Assembly (NCBI RefSeq): GCF_003148825.1
Contig: NZ_QGGZ01000022.1
Coordinates: 1-64,000, forward strand
Direction of reading: 5' to 3'
From: Streptomyces sp. CG 926
GTDB lineage: Bacteria; Actinomycetota; Actinomycetes; Streptomycetales; Streptomycetaceae
DNA length: 64,000 nucleotides
The translations under genes were made by a program, and so were the position numbers. Below the pieces are notes generated by a model. That model was not told the DNA's origin and searched no databases. It saw nothing but the letters and a program-made list of their open reading frames with translations. Below, in pieces: positions 42,250 to 50,913 of this stretch (position 1 is its first letter; each line of letters starts with the position of its first letter).

Positions 42250-43584
42250 TCAGGCCGCGGCGGTCACCGGGACCGGCCGGGCAGCGGCGCCCCGGACCAC
42301 CGGGGGCTCGGCGTGCACGGCCTCGGCCGGCAGGTGCCGTTCCAGTCGGAGCAGCGCGAGGGCGGCGCCGAGGGCGGCGACGGCCAGGACGGCCCAGGGC
42401 AGGCGGCCGTCGACGGCGAGCAGGGCGGTGAAGAGGGAGGGGGCGAGCGCACCGGCCAGCGAGTAGGACAGCTGGTAGGTGGCCAGGTAGCGGCCGCGGA
42501 CGGCCTCGGGGGCGGCGGAGACCGACAGGGCGCCGCCGGAGGGGCTGTGGACGAGCTCGCCGAGGGTGTAGACGACGACGATGACCAGCAGGGCGATCAG
42601 GGTGGCGGTCCGGCCGGGTCGGAGTGTGCCCAGCGCGATCTGCCCGACGAAGGCGGCGGCGAAGAGCACGGCGCCGAGGGCGGCCGAGCGGGTGCGGCGG
42701 GCGCCGGAGCGGCGGACCCGGCCCGCGACCAGTACGCCGATCCCGGCGCACAGCACGGTGTTGACGGTGAAGGCGGCTCCGGTGAGGGAGTCGGGGGCCC
42801 TGAGCCAGGTGGAGAGGTAGAGCGGGAAGAGGACGGAGAGGGCGGAGTAGCCCAGCGCGGTGAGGAAGTTGGCGGCGGTGAGCCCGAGGAAGGGGCGGTC
42901 GCGCAGGACGGTGCGGTATCCGGCGGATCCGGCCGCCGGGGCACCGGCGGCACCTGCGGTACCTGCGGCACCGGCCGTCGGGACCACCCGGACCGCCCGT
43001 ACCCGGGCGACGAGCAGTCCGGCGAGGGCGAAGGCCAGGGAGTTGCCCCAGGCGGTGTACGTGAATCCGCCGGTGCCCCACAGGGCCAGCACCCCGGTGA
43101 CGAGCAGGGCGCCCGCACCCATCCCGGCGTTCTGCAGGGCCCGGGTGGACGCCTGGAGCCGGTCGCGGGCGGCGCCCCGCGCCACCTCGCCGATCAGGGA
43201 CTGCTGGACGACGGAGAAGGAGCGGTCGGCGAGGGCGGTGACGAGGGCGACGGCGGCGAAGGCGGGCAGGGAGCTCGCGAAGGGGTAGAGGGCGAAGCCG
43301 AGCGCCCGTATCCCGTAGAGCACCAGGTTGACCCGCTTGGCGCCTAACCGGTCGACGGCCGTGCCGGCCAGCGGCATGAACCCGAGCCCGGCCAGCCCGG
43401 TGACCGTCATGACCAGGCCGACGACGGTGAGGGAGAGGCCGGTGACGTGGTGGAAGAAGACCAGCGAGAAGGGGACGTACATGCCGATCCCGACCGCGCT
43501 GATACCGATCCCGAGGAGCAGCGACCGCTCCCCCGCGACCTTCGCTTCCCCTGACGCGGCTGTCTTCCTCATGAACACCGTCAT
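42250..43584 (-). CDS. MFS transporter
   Basis: A 444-residue twelve-helix major facilitator. The helix 2-3 loop DRLGAKR is the MFS signature; GELVHSPSGGALSVSAAPEAVRGRYLATYQ marks helix 10-11. It resembles drug-efflux MFS carriers. The central loop has an expanded Ala/Gly-rich linker (AGAAGTAGAAGAPAAG). ATG at 43584 was chosen (MTVFMRKTA) because upstream residues lie over the operator palindrome. It is divergent from a MarR gene and probably repressed by it through the site at 43610-43639. Confidence 0.9.
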   Translation of the reverse strand: MTVFMRKTAASGEAKVAGERSLLLGIGISAVGIGMYVPFSLVFFHHVTGLSLTVVGLVMTVTGLAGLGFMPLAGTAVDRLGAKRVNLVLYGIRALGFALYPFASSLPAFAAVALVTALADRSFSVVQQSLIGEVARGAARDRLQASTRALQNAGMGAGALLVTGVLALWGTGGFTYTAWGNSLAFALAGLLVARVRAVRVVPTAGAAGTAGAAGAPAAGSAGYRTVLRDRPFLGLTAANFLTALGYSALSVLFPLYLSTWLRAPDSLTGAAFTVNTVLCAGIGVLVAGRVRRSGARRTRSAALGAVLFAAAFVGQIALGTLRPGRTATLIALLVIVVVYTLGELVHSPSGGALSVSAAPEAVRGRYLATYQLSYSLAGALAPSLFTALLAVDGRLPWAVLAVAALGAALALLRLERHLPAEAVHAEPPVVRGAAARPVPVTAAA

Positions 43585-43609
43585 GACCTCTCCCCCGGAC
43601 TCGGTTGCT

Positions 43610-43639
43610 GATAAGTAGCTTATCGCTAAGCTACTTATC
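43610..43639. promoter_or_regulatory. perfect 13+13 bp palindrome, MarR-type operator
   Basis: GATAAGTAGCTTA (43610-43622), spacer TCGC, exact complement (43627-43639). It begins 26 bp upstream of the MFS start and ends 51 bp before the MarR start. AT-rich in a GC-rich region and placed to block both promoters; the form fits a MarR dimer site. Confidence 0.75.
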
Positions 43640-43689
43640 GTCAAGCAACTTTCTTGCGAACGATCTCGGGGAGGCCGGATACTGCACGC

Positions 43690-44181
43690 ATGAGTGACGA
43701 CAAGGACGCAGTGGATGCGATCACGGCCCAGTGGTTCGCCGTGCGCCCCGACCTGGAAACGGCCCCCATGGCCGTCTTCGGACGCATCTACCGGATCGCC
43801 AGGACGATGGGCGACGCGATGGAGGAGTGCTACGCGCGCTTCGGCATCTCGCGCGGCGAGTTCGACGTCGTGGCCACGCTGCGCCGGTCGGGCGAGCCGT
43901 ACACGCTCTCACCCCGGCAGCTCTCGGCCACCCTCATGCTCACCACGGGCGGCATGACCGGGCGTCTGGACAAGCTGGAGAAGGCCGGGCTGCTGTGCCG
44001 CAAGCCCGATCCGCACGACCGGCGGGGGCTCCAGGTGACGATCACCGACCGCGGCCTGGCCCTCATCGACGAGGCCGTCGGCGCCGGGCTCGAAGTACAA
44101 CGCGCCGCGCTCACCGGGCTGACCGACGACGAGGTCGTCGTGCTCACCGGTCTGCTCCGCCGGCTCCTGGCCGGCATCTGA
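43690..44181 (+). CDS. MarR-family transcriptional regulator
   Basis: Product of 163 residues. The winged helix includes FGISRGEFDVVATLRRSGEPYTLSPRQLS, the recognition helix region TTGGMTGRLDKLEKAGL and the wing KPDPHDRRGLQVTITDRG. Divergent from an MFS exporter across a perfect palindrome; the simplest model is ligand-relieved repression of itself and the exporter run. The ATG at 43690 has GGGGAGG 13 bases upstream, slightly long. Confidence 0.92.
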   Translation: MSDDKDAVDAITAQWFAVRPDLETAPMAVFGRIYRIARTMGDAMEECYARFGISRGEFDVVATLRRSGEPYTLSPRQLSATLMLTTGGMTGRLDKLEKAGLLCRKPDPHDRRGLQVTITDRGLALIDEAVGAGLEVQRAALTGLTDDEVVVLTGLLRRLLAGI

Positions 44182-44232
44182 GGACCGCCGAGATCGGCTG
44201 AAGTCGACTGGAGTCGGCTGAGGACACGACAA

Positions 44233-44288
44233 GGCGCCGGGGGGCGTCGCACGGCCGATTCGGAACGGCTGTGCGGACCCCCGGCGCC
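44233..44288. terminator. long bidirectional hairpin between MarR and malQ-operon genes
   Basis: Outer 11-bp arms (44233-44243 with 44278-44288) and inner 10-bp arms (44248-44257 with 44266-44275, one G-T pair) separated by a small internal loop. It lies between converging genes. Confidence 0.88.
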
Positions 44289-44331
44289 CGGGAAAGGTCT
44301 GCTGGTCCCGGCCCCGTGGGGCCGGACCGGA

Positions 44332-44571
44332 TCAGGCCTGCTTCTGCTTCTTGTCCGACTTGTCGAGGACCATCACCAGGCCGATGATGACCGCGAAGAT
44401 CACGAGGGGCGTGACCACGTACAGGCCGACCGTCTCGCCGATGCTCAGGCCCGGACCCGGGTCGTCACCGTCGTCGCGGGTGAGCGCGAGGGCGGGAGAC
44501 GTCATCAGCAGCATCATCAGCGCGGTTCCGGCCGTGACGGCGCCGGCGCGCAGAGCGTTCTTCTTGTCCAC
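44332..44571 (-). CDS. small secreted/membrane protein downstream of malQ
   Basis: Seventy-nine residues. A signal-like N-terminal helix (AGAVTAGTALMMLLMTSPALA) is followed by an acidic loop (TRDDGDDPGPG), then a transmembrane helix (VGLYVVTPLVIFAVIIGLVMVL) and a Lys-rich cytoplasmic end (DKSDKKQKQA). GTG at 44571; the ribosome site is poor, so translation may depend on malQ, whose stop is 20 bp upstream. I do not know a function. Its pairing with malQ appears conserved in Streptomyces as far as I recall. Confidence 0.75.
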   Translation of the reverse strand: MDKKNALRAGAVTAGTALMMLLMTSPALALTRDDGDDPGPGLSIGETVGLYVVTPLVIFAVIIGLVMVLDKSDKKQKQA

Positions 44572-44591
44572 GGTGCAAACGTAGCGAACAC

Positions 44592-46589
44592 CTAAACAGG
44601 GCGCGCGCCCGGGGGTGCCGTACGGGGCCGTACGCCCTCCCCCACCGCGCTCAGCAGGGCGTTCGCCCGGGGCGAGGACACCAGTTCCTCCAACGTCAGC
44701 GGCCGCCCCGCGGCATCGGCCACCGGCAGCCGCCAATTGGGGTACTGGTCCCAGGTGCCCGGCAGGTTCTGCGGCCGCCGGTCCCCCACCGCGTCCGGCA
44801 GCCATACGCCGACCAGCCGCGCGGGGGTGCGCAGCAGGAAGGCGTACAGGGCCCGTACGGCGGCCTCCTCGCCCTTGGTGTCCAACCCCAGCCCGTCCAA
44901 CAGCTCCAGCCACTCGGCGGTGTCGGCGGCGTCCTCGGCACGCTCCAGCTCGGCCGGGCGGGTCAGCAGGCCGAGCCGGTCGCGCAGTTCCACATGGCCC
45001 CCGGCGAGCTTGGCGGCCGTGGGCGGCAGGTCGTGCGTGGTGACGGTGGCCAGACAGTCGGCCCGCCAGGCCTGCGGGGCCAGCGGGTCGCCGCCGCCGT
45101 CCCAGTCCCGCTCGAACCAGAGCACCGAGGTGCCGAGCACCCCGCGCCGGGCCAGTTCCCGACGGACCCGGGGCTCCACCGTCCCGAGGTCCTCGCCGAT
45201 GACCGGGGCGCCCGCCCGGTGGGCCTCCAGGACGAGGATCGCCAGCATGGCCTCACCGTCGTAGCTGACGTACGCCCCTTCCGCGGGCGGGGTCCCCTCC
45301 GGGATCCACCAGAGCCGGAACAGCCCCATCACATGGTCGATCCGCAGCGCGCCCGCGTAGCGGAACACCCCGCGCAGCAGGGACCGGAAGGGGGCGTAGC
45401 CGGTGGCGGCCAGCACGTCGGGGCGCCAGGGGGGCAGCCCCCAGTCCTGACCGCGGGCGTTGAAGGCGTCCGGGGGCGCGCCGACCGAGATGTCCCGGGC
45501 GTAGCAGGGCGAGCCGAAGACGTCGGAACCCTGCGGGTGCACCCCGACGGCGAGGTCGTGGACGATGCCGACGCTCATGCCGGCCTCGCGGGCGGCCCGC
45601 TGGGCGGCGGCGAGCTGGCCGTCCGTCAGCCAGACCAGCCAGCGGTGGAAATCGCTGCGCTCCTTCGGGTCCTCCTCCCCCGCGTGACCGGCGCACCAGA
45701 CGGCGTGCACGTCCAGCGGGGCGCCCTGCTCGGCGCAGAACGCCCGATAGGCGGCTTCGCGTTCGGGCGTGCGCGGCACGGCGTACAGCAGCTCCAGAGC
45801 CGCTCGCTTGAGATCCCAGACGGCGTCGCGGTCGATCAGCGCGCCCTTCTCCAGGACCTGGCGGCGCAGCTCGCCGCCGCGTGCGGCGAGCTCGTCGAGG
45901 GCCTCACGGTGGGGGCAGTCGGCGTACTCGGGGACGTCCTCGATCCGCAGGTGGACGGGGTCCGGGAAGCGCCGCGAGGACGGCCGGTACGGGGACGGGT
46001 CGGTCGGGGCCCCGGGCACGGCCGCGTGCAGCGGATTGACCTGGATGAACCCGGCGCCGTGGGTACGGCCCGCCCAGCGCGCGAGCTCCGCGAGGTCGCC
46101 GAGGTCGCCCATGCCCCAGGAGCGCTCGGAGAGCAGGGAGTAGAGCTGGACGAGCAGCCCGTGGGCTCGCTCGGGCGCCGCCGGGGCCCGCTCCGGGGCC
46201 ACGACCAGGGTGGCCTCGGCGCTGCGCCCGTCGGGCGCCTCGGCGACGAGCCGATGGACGCCCAGCGGCAGCGCGGGACCCCACGCGAGCACCTCGCCCG
46301 TCTCCTCGGCCACCACCCGCACCCGGGTACCCGCGGGCAGCCCGGCGGGCTCCGGGGCCACCCGCTCCCCCCGCCAGAGCACCACCGTGGGCGGCAGCAG
46401 CCGCCCGGCCGCCTCCCGGGCGGCGGACTCGGCGAACACCCGGATGCTCTCCGCGTCGTCGGTGGCCACCCCCAGCAGCCCGAGGACCGCCCTGACGGTG
46501 GCCTCCGGCACCGGGACGGTGACGTCCGCGGCGGGCCGGTAGTCGGTGGCGACTCCGTACTGGGCTGCGAGCCGGGCCAGGTCGTCCAT
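44592..46589 (-). CDS. malQ: 4-alpha-glucanotransferase (amylomaltase, GH77)
   Basis: Transfers maltooligosaccharide units and releases glucose in cytoplasmic maltodextrin and glycogen metabolism; 665 residues. The catalytic nucleophile Asp is in RIDHVMGLFRLWWIPEG, the acid/base Glu in IGEDLGTV, and the third Asp in TTHDLPP. An N-terminal MalQ domain of about 130 residues precedes the barrel. ATG at 46589 with GAAGGAG about ten bases upstream; the open frame extends much further upstream over the divergent gene's region but without a ribosome site. It is divergent from the GH84-like glycosidase gene. Confidence 0.94.
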   Translation of the reverse strand: MDDLARLAAQYGVATDYRPAADVTVPVPEATVRAVLGLLGVATDDAESIRVFAESAAREAAGRLLPPTVVLWRGERVAPEPAGLPAGTRVRVVAEETGEVLAWGPALPLGVHRLVAEAPDGRSAEATLVVAPERAPAAPERAHGLLVQLYSLLSERSWGMGDLGDLAELARWAGRTHGAGFIQVNPLHAAVPGAPTDPSPYRPSSRRFPDPVHLRIEDVPEYADCPHREALDELAARGGELRRQVLEKGALIDRDAVWDLKRAALELLYAVPRTPEREAAYRAFCAEQGAPLDVHAVWCAGHAGEEDPKERSDFHRWLVWLTDGQLAAAQRAAREAGMSVGIVHDLAVGVHPQGSDVFGSPCYARDISVGAPPDAFNARGQDWGLPPWRPDVLAATGYAPFRSLLRGVFRYAGALRIDHVMGLFRLWWIPEGTPPAEGAYVSYDGEAMLAILVLEAHRAGAPVIGEDLGTVEPRVRRELARRGVLGTSVLWFERDWDGGGDPLAPQAWRADCLATVTTHDLPPTAAKLAGGHVELRDRLGLLTRPAELERAEDAADTAEWLELLDGLGLDTKGEEAAVRALYAFLLRTPARLVGVWLPDAVGDRRPQNLPGTWDQYPNWRLPVADAAGRPLTLEELVSSPRANALLSAVGEGVRPRTAPPGARPV

Positions 46590-46833
46590 CTGCGGGCGCT
46601 CCTTCGTGCGTGCGGGCATCAGGGCATGAGGATGAGTCAGAAGACTGGGGCACAAGGGTGGTTCACGAGGGTGGGACGCCGCCGGGGAACACCGCGTCCA
46701 TACCCACTCGGAGGCACCGCATTCCTGCCGCATCCGGGGCAGATCACCCACCCGCATTGACACTCCAGCCGCACGGATGGTGGGCTCAGGCTCATTCGTA
46801 CGAGTGGGGGACGTTTCGGGACGAGGAGGCTCC

Positions 46834-49800
46834 GTGCAGTTCAGGGGTAGGAGGCGGAACACCGCTGCCGCTGTGGCGGTGATCGGCACGCTCCTGGGCG
46901 GCGCCGTGTCCTCCGCGCCGCCCGGGACCTTCGCGGCGCCCAGCGCACCGGACAGACCGGCGCCCGGGGGCAGCCCCGGCGCGACCCCGGTGTCCGCCGC
47001 GGCCGGGCCGGTGCTCGACCCGGGAGCCGACATCGCCCGGGCGGCCACCGAGGGTCCCGCCGTGTGGCCCCGGCCGCAGGCGATGACCGCCGATCCGGCG
47101 CGCGAGCTGCCGCTGGGCACCGAGGCCGTACTGGTCGCGGCCCCCGACGCCGATCCGTACGCCGTCCGGGTCGTCCGGGACGCCCTGCGCGCGGCGGGCG
47201 TCCGCACCGTCCACGAACCGGCTCCCGGGGCCCCGCTGCCCGCGCGGGGCACCGTCGTACGGCTCCAGGACGCCGACACGGAGCAGGCGCTGCGGGCGCT
47301 GGGCGCGGCCGCGCCGTCGGACCTGCCGGTCGGGGGCTACCGGCTGGCCGCGGGCCGGTACGCCGGCCGGGACACGATCGCGCTGGCCGGCATGGGCGGG
47401 GAGGGGCTCTTCCACGCGGCGCAGACGCTGCGCCAGCTCCTCGCGGCCGGCGGCGGGAAGATGCCCGGCGTCCTGGTGCGGGACTGGCCGGCCGCGCCGG
47501 TGCGCGGGATCACCGAGGGCTTCTACGGGCAGCCGTGGACCCAGGAACAGCGCCTGGCCCAGCTGGACTTCATGGGCCGCACCAAGCAGAACCGACTGCT
47601 CATAGCGCCCGGCGACGACCCGTACCGCACGACGAACTGGCGCCAGGACTATCCGCAGGAGCAGCAGGCGGAGTTCCGCGCGCTGGCCGAACGGGCGCGC
47701 GCCAACCAGGTCGTCCTGGCCTGGGCGGTGACCCCCGGGCAGTCGATGTGCCTGTCCTCGGAGGCCGACCGGGCGGCGCTCGCCCGCAAGCTGGACGCGA
47801 TGTGGGACCTCGGCTTCCGGGCCTTCCAGGTGCAGTTCCAGGACGTCAGCTACACCGAGTGGGGTTGCCGGGCCGACCGGGACCGGTACGGGAAGGGTCC
47901 GGCGGCGGCCGCGAAGGCGCACGCCGAGGTCGCGGGTGGACTGGCCGCGCACCTGGCCGCCCGCTACCCGGGAGCGCCCGCGCTGTCGCTGCTGCCGACG
48001 GAGTACTACCAGGAGGGCTCGACCACCTACCGGACGGCCTTGGCGGGCGCGTTGGACCCGCGGGTGGAGGTGGCCTGGACGGGCGTGGGCGTGGTGCCGC
48101 GGACGATCACGGGCAAGGAACTGGCCGGGGCCCGCTCCGCCCTGGGGCACCCCCTGATCACCATGGACAACTACCCGGTGAACGACTGGGATCCGGGCCG
48201 GATCTTCCTCGGCCCGTACGCGGGCCGCGAGCCGGCGGTGGCGGGCGGTTCGGCGGCGCTGCTGGCCAACGCGATGCCGCAGGGCACCCTGTCGCGGATC
48301 CCGCTCTTCACGGCGGCGGACTTCGCGTGGAACCCGCGCGGTTACCGGCCCGGCGAGTCCTGGGCGGCGGCGGTCCGCGAGCTGACGGGCCCCGACCCGC
48401 GCACCCGACAGGCCGTGGCGGCGCTCGCCGGGAACACCGCGTCGTCCGGGCTCAAGCAGGAGGAGTCGGCGTATCTGAAGCCTCTGGTCGAGCAGTTCTG
48501 GAAGGCCCGTGCCGCGGGCGATCCGGCGGCCGGGACCGAGCTGCGCAAGGCGTTCACGGTCCTGCGCGAGGCCAAGGAGCGGCTGCCGGCCCTCTCGGGC
48601 GAGGCGGGCCCCTGGCTGGACCGCCTGGCGCGCTACGGGACGGCGGGCGAACTGGCGGTGGACGTGCTGCAGGCCCAGGCCCGCGGGGACGGGACGGCCG
48701 CCTGGAAGGCCTCCCGGGCCCTGACCGAGGTCCGGACGACACTGGCGCAGCCGGGATCGGCCCGGGTGGACAAGGCCGTCCTGGAACCGTTCCTGACGAA
48801 GGCGGTGGCCGAGGCCGACGCCTGGACCGGGGCCGCCCGCAAGACCGGCACGGTGACGAAGGAGGCCGAGGCCTGGACCGTGCGGCTGGACGCCCCGCGC
48901 CCGCTCTCGGCGATCACCGTGATGACCGAGCCGCTCCCGGCCGGGGCGCGCGGCGCCGTGGTCGAGGCGCACGTACCGGGCGAGGGCTGGCGCAAGGTCG
49001 CCGACGCCGCGGCCTCGGGCTGGACCCAGGTGGAGACACCGGGGCTGAGCGCGGACGCGGTACGGCTGTCCTGGGCCGGGGCCGAGTCCGCGCCCACGGT
49101 GCACCAGGTGGTGCCGTGGTTCGGCGACGGCCCGCGGGCCCGCTTCGAGCTGGCCGACGGGGCCGCGGCGGACGCCGAGATCGGCGGCGCCGCGCAGCGG
49201 GTCTCGGCGCAGCTGTCGGCGCTGGGGCCCGCCGAGGTCCGGGGCCCGCTGTCGGCGCGGCCGCCGGCGGGCATCGAGGTGCGCCTCCCGCAGACCGTGG
49301 TGGCCCCGCGGGGCGGCCAGGTGTCGATCCCGCTGGAGGTCGGCGTCGCCGCGGGCACCCCGGCGGGCAGCTACCAGGTGCCGGTGACCTTCGACGGGGA
49401 GACACGGACCCTGACGGTACGTGCGGTGGCCCGTACCGGTGGCCCCGATCTGCTGCGGACCGCGCGGGCGACCTCGTCGGCGAACGAGACGCCCGATTTC
49501 CCGGCCTCGGCGGCCGTGGACGGCTCCATGGCCACCCGCTGGTCGTCGCCGGCGGTGGACGGCGCGTGGTGGAAGGCGGAACTGCCCGCTGCGACGCGGG
49601 TGGGGCGGCTGGAGCTGCAATGGCAGGACGCGTACCCGTCGGCGTACCGGGTGGAGACCTCCACGGACGGGGTGACCTGGCGCCCGGCGGCAGCCGTCAA
49701 GGCCTCCCGGGGCGGCCACGAGTCGCTCCGCATGGACGCCCCGGACACCCGCTTCCTCCGCATCACCTGCGAGACCCGAGCGACCCGCTACGGCTGCTCC

Positions 49801-49836
49801 CTCTGGTCGGCAGAGGCCTACGCGGTCACGCCGTAG
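46834..49836 (+). CDS. secreted GH84-like beta-N-acetylglucosaminidase
   Basis: Product of 1000 residues. Signal peptide: FRGRRRN then a hydrophobic core ending near AVSSAPPGTFA. An N-terminal GH20b/GH84b-like domain is followed by the GH84 barrel beginning RGITEGFYGQPWTQEQRL. The barrel position that normally has a pair of Asp residues reads FQDVSY here, that is Gln336-Asp337. After a helical linker come a NEW3-like beta domain (RGGQVSIPLEVGVAAGTPAGSY) and a C-terminal F5/8 type C carbohydrate-binding module (residues ~885-1000). Likely cleaves N-acetylglucosamine from extracellular glycans. GTG at 46834 with GAGGAGG five bases upstream. Confidence 0.88.
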   Translation: MQFRGRRRNTAAAVAVIGTLLGGAVSSAPPGTFAAPSAPDRPAPGGSPGATPVSAAAGPVLDPGADIARAATEGPAVWPRPQAMTADPARELPLGTEAVLVAAPDADPYAVRVVRDALRAAGVRTVHEPAPGAPLPARGTVVRLQDADTEQALRALGAAAPSDLPVGGYRLAAGRYAGRDTIALAGMGGEGLFHAAQTLRQLLAAGGGKMPGVLVRDWPAAPVRGITEGFYGQPWTQEQRLAQLDFMGRTKQNRLLIAPGDDPYRTTNWRQDYPQEQQAEFRALAERARANQVVLAWAVTPGQSMCLSSEADRAALARKLDAMWDLGFRAFQVQFQDVSYTEWGCRADRDRYGKGPAAAAKAHAEVAGGLAAHLAARYPGAPALSLLPTEYYQEGSTTYRTALAGALDPRVEVAWTGVGVVPRTITGKELAGARSALGHPLITMDNYPVNDWDPGRIFLGPYAGREPAVAGGSAALLANAMPQGTLSRIPLFTAADFAWNPRGYRPGESWAAAVRELTGPDPRTRQAVAALAGNTASSGLKQEESAYLKPLVEQFWKARAAGDPAAGTELRKAFTVLREAKERLPALSGEAGPWLDRLARYGTAGELAVDVLQAQARGDGTAAWKASRALTEVRTTLAQPGSARVDKAVLEPFLTKAVAEADAWTGAARKTGTVTKEAEAWTVRLDAPRPLSAITVMTEPLPAGARGAVVEAHVPGEGWRKVADAAASGWTQVETPGLSADAVRLSWAGAESAPTVHQVVPWFGDGPRARFELADGAAADAEIGGAAQRVSAQLSALGPAEVRGPLSARPPAGIEVRLPQTVVAPRGGQVSIPLEVGVAAGTPAGSYQVPVTFDGETRTLTVRAVARTGGPDLLRTARATSSANETPDFPASAAVDGSMATRWSSPAVDGAWWKAELPAATRVGRLELQWQDAYPSAYRVETSTDGVTWRPAAAVKASRGGHESLRMDAPDTRFLRITCETRATRYGCSLWSAEAYAVTP

Positions 49837-49932
49837 CCCTCGCCCGAGGCACGGGACGGCCCCCGCCCTCCCTCCCGGCCCGCAACCCACCCACCCCCGC
49901 CGGCGCACCTCCCAGCCCCACCGGCGCACCCA

Positions 49933-50030
49933 CCCAGCCCCGCCGGCGTTCGAGGCGCGGGGCCCGGGGCAGCGCCCCGCTCTCCCAGCCCCGCCGGCGT
50001 TTGAGGCGCGGGGCCCGGGGCAGCGCCCCG
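49933..50030. repeat. tandem pair of palindromic intergenic repeat units
   Basis: A 47-bp unit with core CCGCCGGCGTTTGAGGCGCGG and GGGGCAGCGCCCCG occurs at 49933-49979 and 49984-50030 with one base changed. Less complete copies precede it from about 49898. The core GCCGGCGTTTGAGG is that of the repeats after both pepN genes. It lies between the GH84-like gene and the convergent HNH gene and can form strong hairpins. Confidence 0.85.
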
Positions 50031-50085
50031 GGAGGCCGGGCCGCAGGTCCACGACGGGCGCGACCCCGCAGGGGACCGGCCGGAG

Positions 50086-50628
50086 CTACCCGGCCGCCAC
50101 CCCGATCCCGATCCGCTCCAACGCATCCTCCGCCCCGTACGGCTGGAGATACGGCATCCACCGCGGATCCCGATGCCCCGTCCCGATGATCCGCCACGCC
50201 AGCCCGGACGGCGGCGCCGGCTGGTGCCGCAGGCGCCAGCCCAGTTCCAGCAGGTGCCGGTCGGCCTTGACGTGGTTGCAGCGGCGGCAGGCGGCCACGA
50301 CGTTGTCCCACGCGTGCCGCCCACCCCGGCTGCGCGGGATGACGTGATCGACGCTGGTGGCGACGGCACCGCAGTACATGCAGCGACCGCCGTCCCGCGC
50401 GAACAGGGCGCGTCGGGTGAGTGGAACGGGCCCCCGGTAGGGGACCCGCACGAAGCGCTTGAGCCGTACCACGCTGGGCGCGGGGACGACCCTTGTCGCG
50501 CTGTGCAGATAGGCGCCGGATTCCTCCAGGGAGACCGCTTTGTTCTCCAGGACGAGGACGAGCGCGCGGCGGAGCGGTACGACGCCGAGGGGCTCGTACG
50601 ACGCGTTGAGGACCAGGACGTGCGGCAC
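50086..50628 (-). CDS. HNH endonuclease family protein
   Basis: Product of 180 residues. The N-terminal half is VLVLNASYEPLGVVPLRRAL, typical of actinobacterial HNH proteins. The ββα-metal core is CMYCG, DHVIPRSRGG, ACRRCNHVK, with two Cys pairs binding zinc and catalytic His in DHVIP. GTG at 50628 with AGGAGG six bases upstream. Homologs are conserved and chromosomal in Streptomyces; a role in repair or defence is unproven. No associated methylase or restriction gene is nearby. Confidence 0.92.
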   Translation of the reverse strand: MPHVLVLNASYEPLGVVPLRRALVLVLENKAVSLEESGAYLHSATRVVPAPSVVRLKRFVRVPYRGPVPLTRRALFARDGGRCMYCGAVATSVDHVIPRSRGGRHAWDNVVAACRRCNHVKADRHLLELGWRLRHQPAPPSGLAWRIIGTGHRDPRWMPYLQPYGAEDALERIGIGVAAG

Positions 50629-50913
50629 GGACTGCCTCCTTGTACGCCGGCGGCGCGTGGCTCGCGCCGGGACGATCTGCTCTCCAGTCTCTCCTTACGG
50701 CTGGTCGAAACGCCACCACTCGCCCGTAACGGGTCCGAGGTGTTTTCAACCACAGTCAGTCATCCCCAGGTGAGTCTGGTCTCTCCCTCGAACACGGCAC
50801 CAAGGTGAAGGGATTGCCCCGTTAGTGTGGTCTGTCTGTCCCGCATATCCCCGGATCCGTCCGGGGGTCCCCCCGGTTCCGCGGGCAGACCGCTACACCT
50901 GGAGGTTCCCGTC

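Noticed and set aside
42164..43081. N-terminal extension of the second EamA protein
   Set aside because: It overlaps the MFS gene in another frame and is Arg/Pro-rich; ATG 42163 has a good ribosome site.
46590..47279. N-terminal extension of MalQ over the divergent glycosidase gene
   Set aside because: No homology to MalQ and overlaps the start of the GH84-like gene; ATG 46589 has GAAGGAG.
46792..50052. Open frames over 1000 codons in other frames of the GH84-like gene
   Set aside because: Composition artefacts of high GC; no signal, domain or ribosome site.
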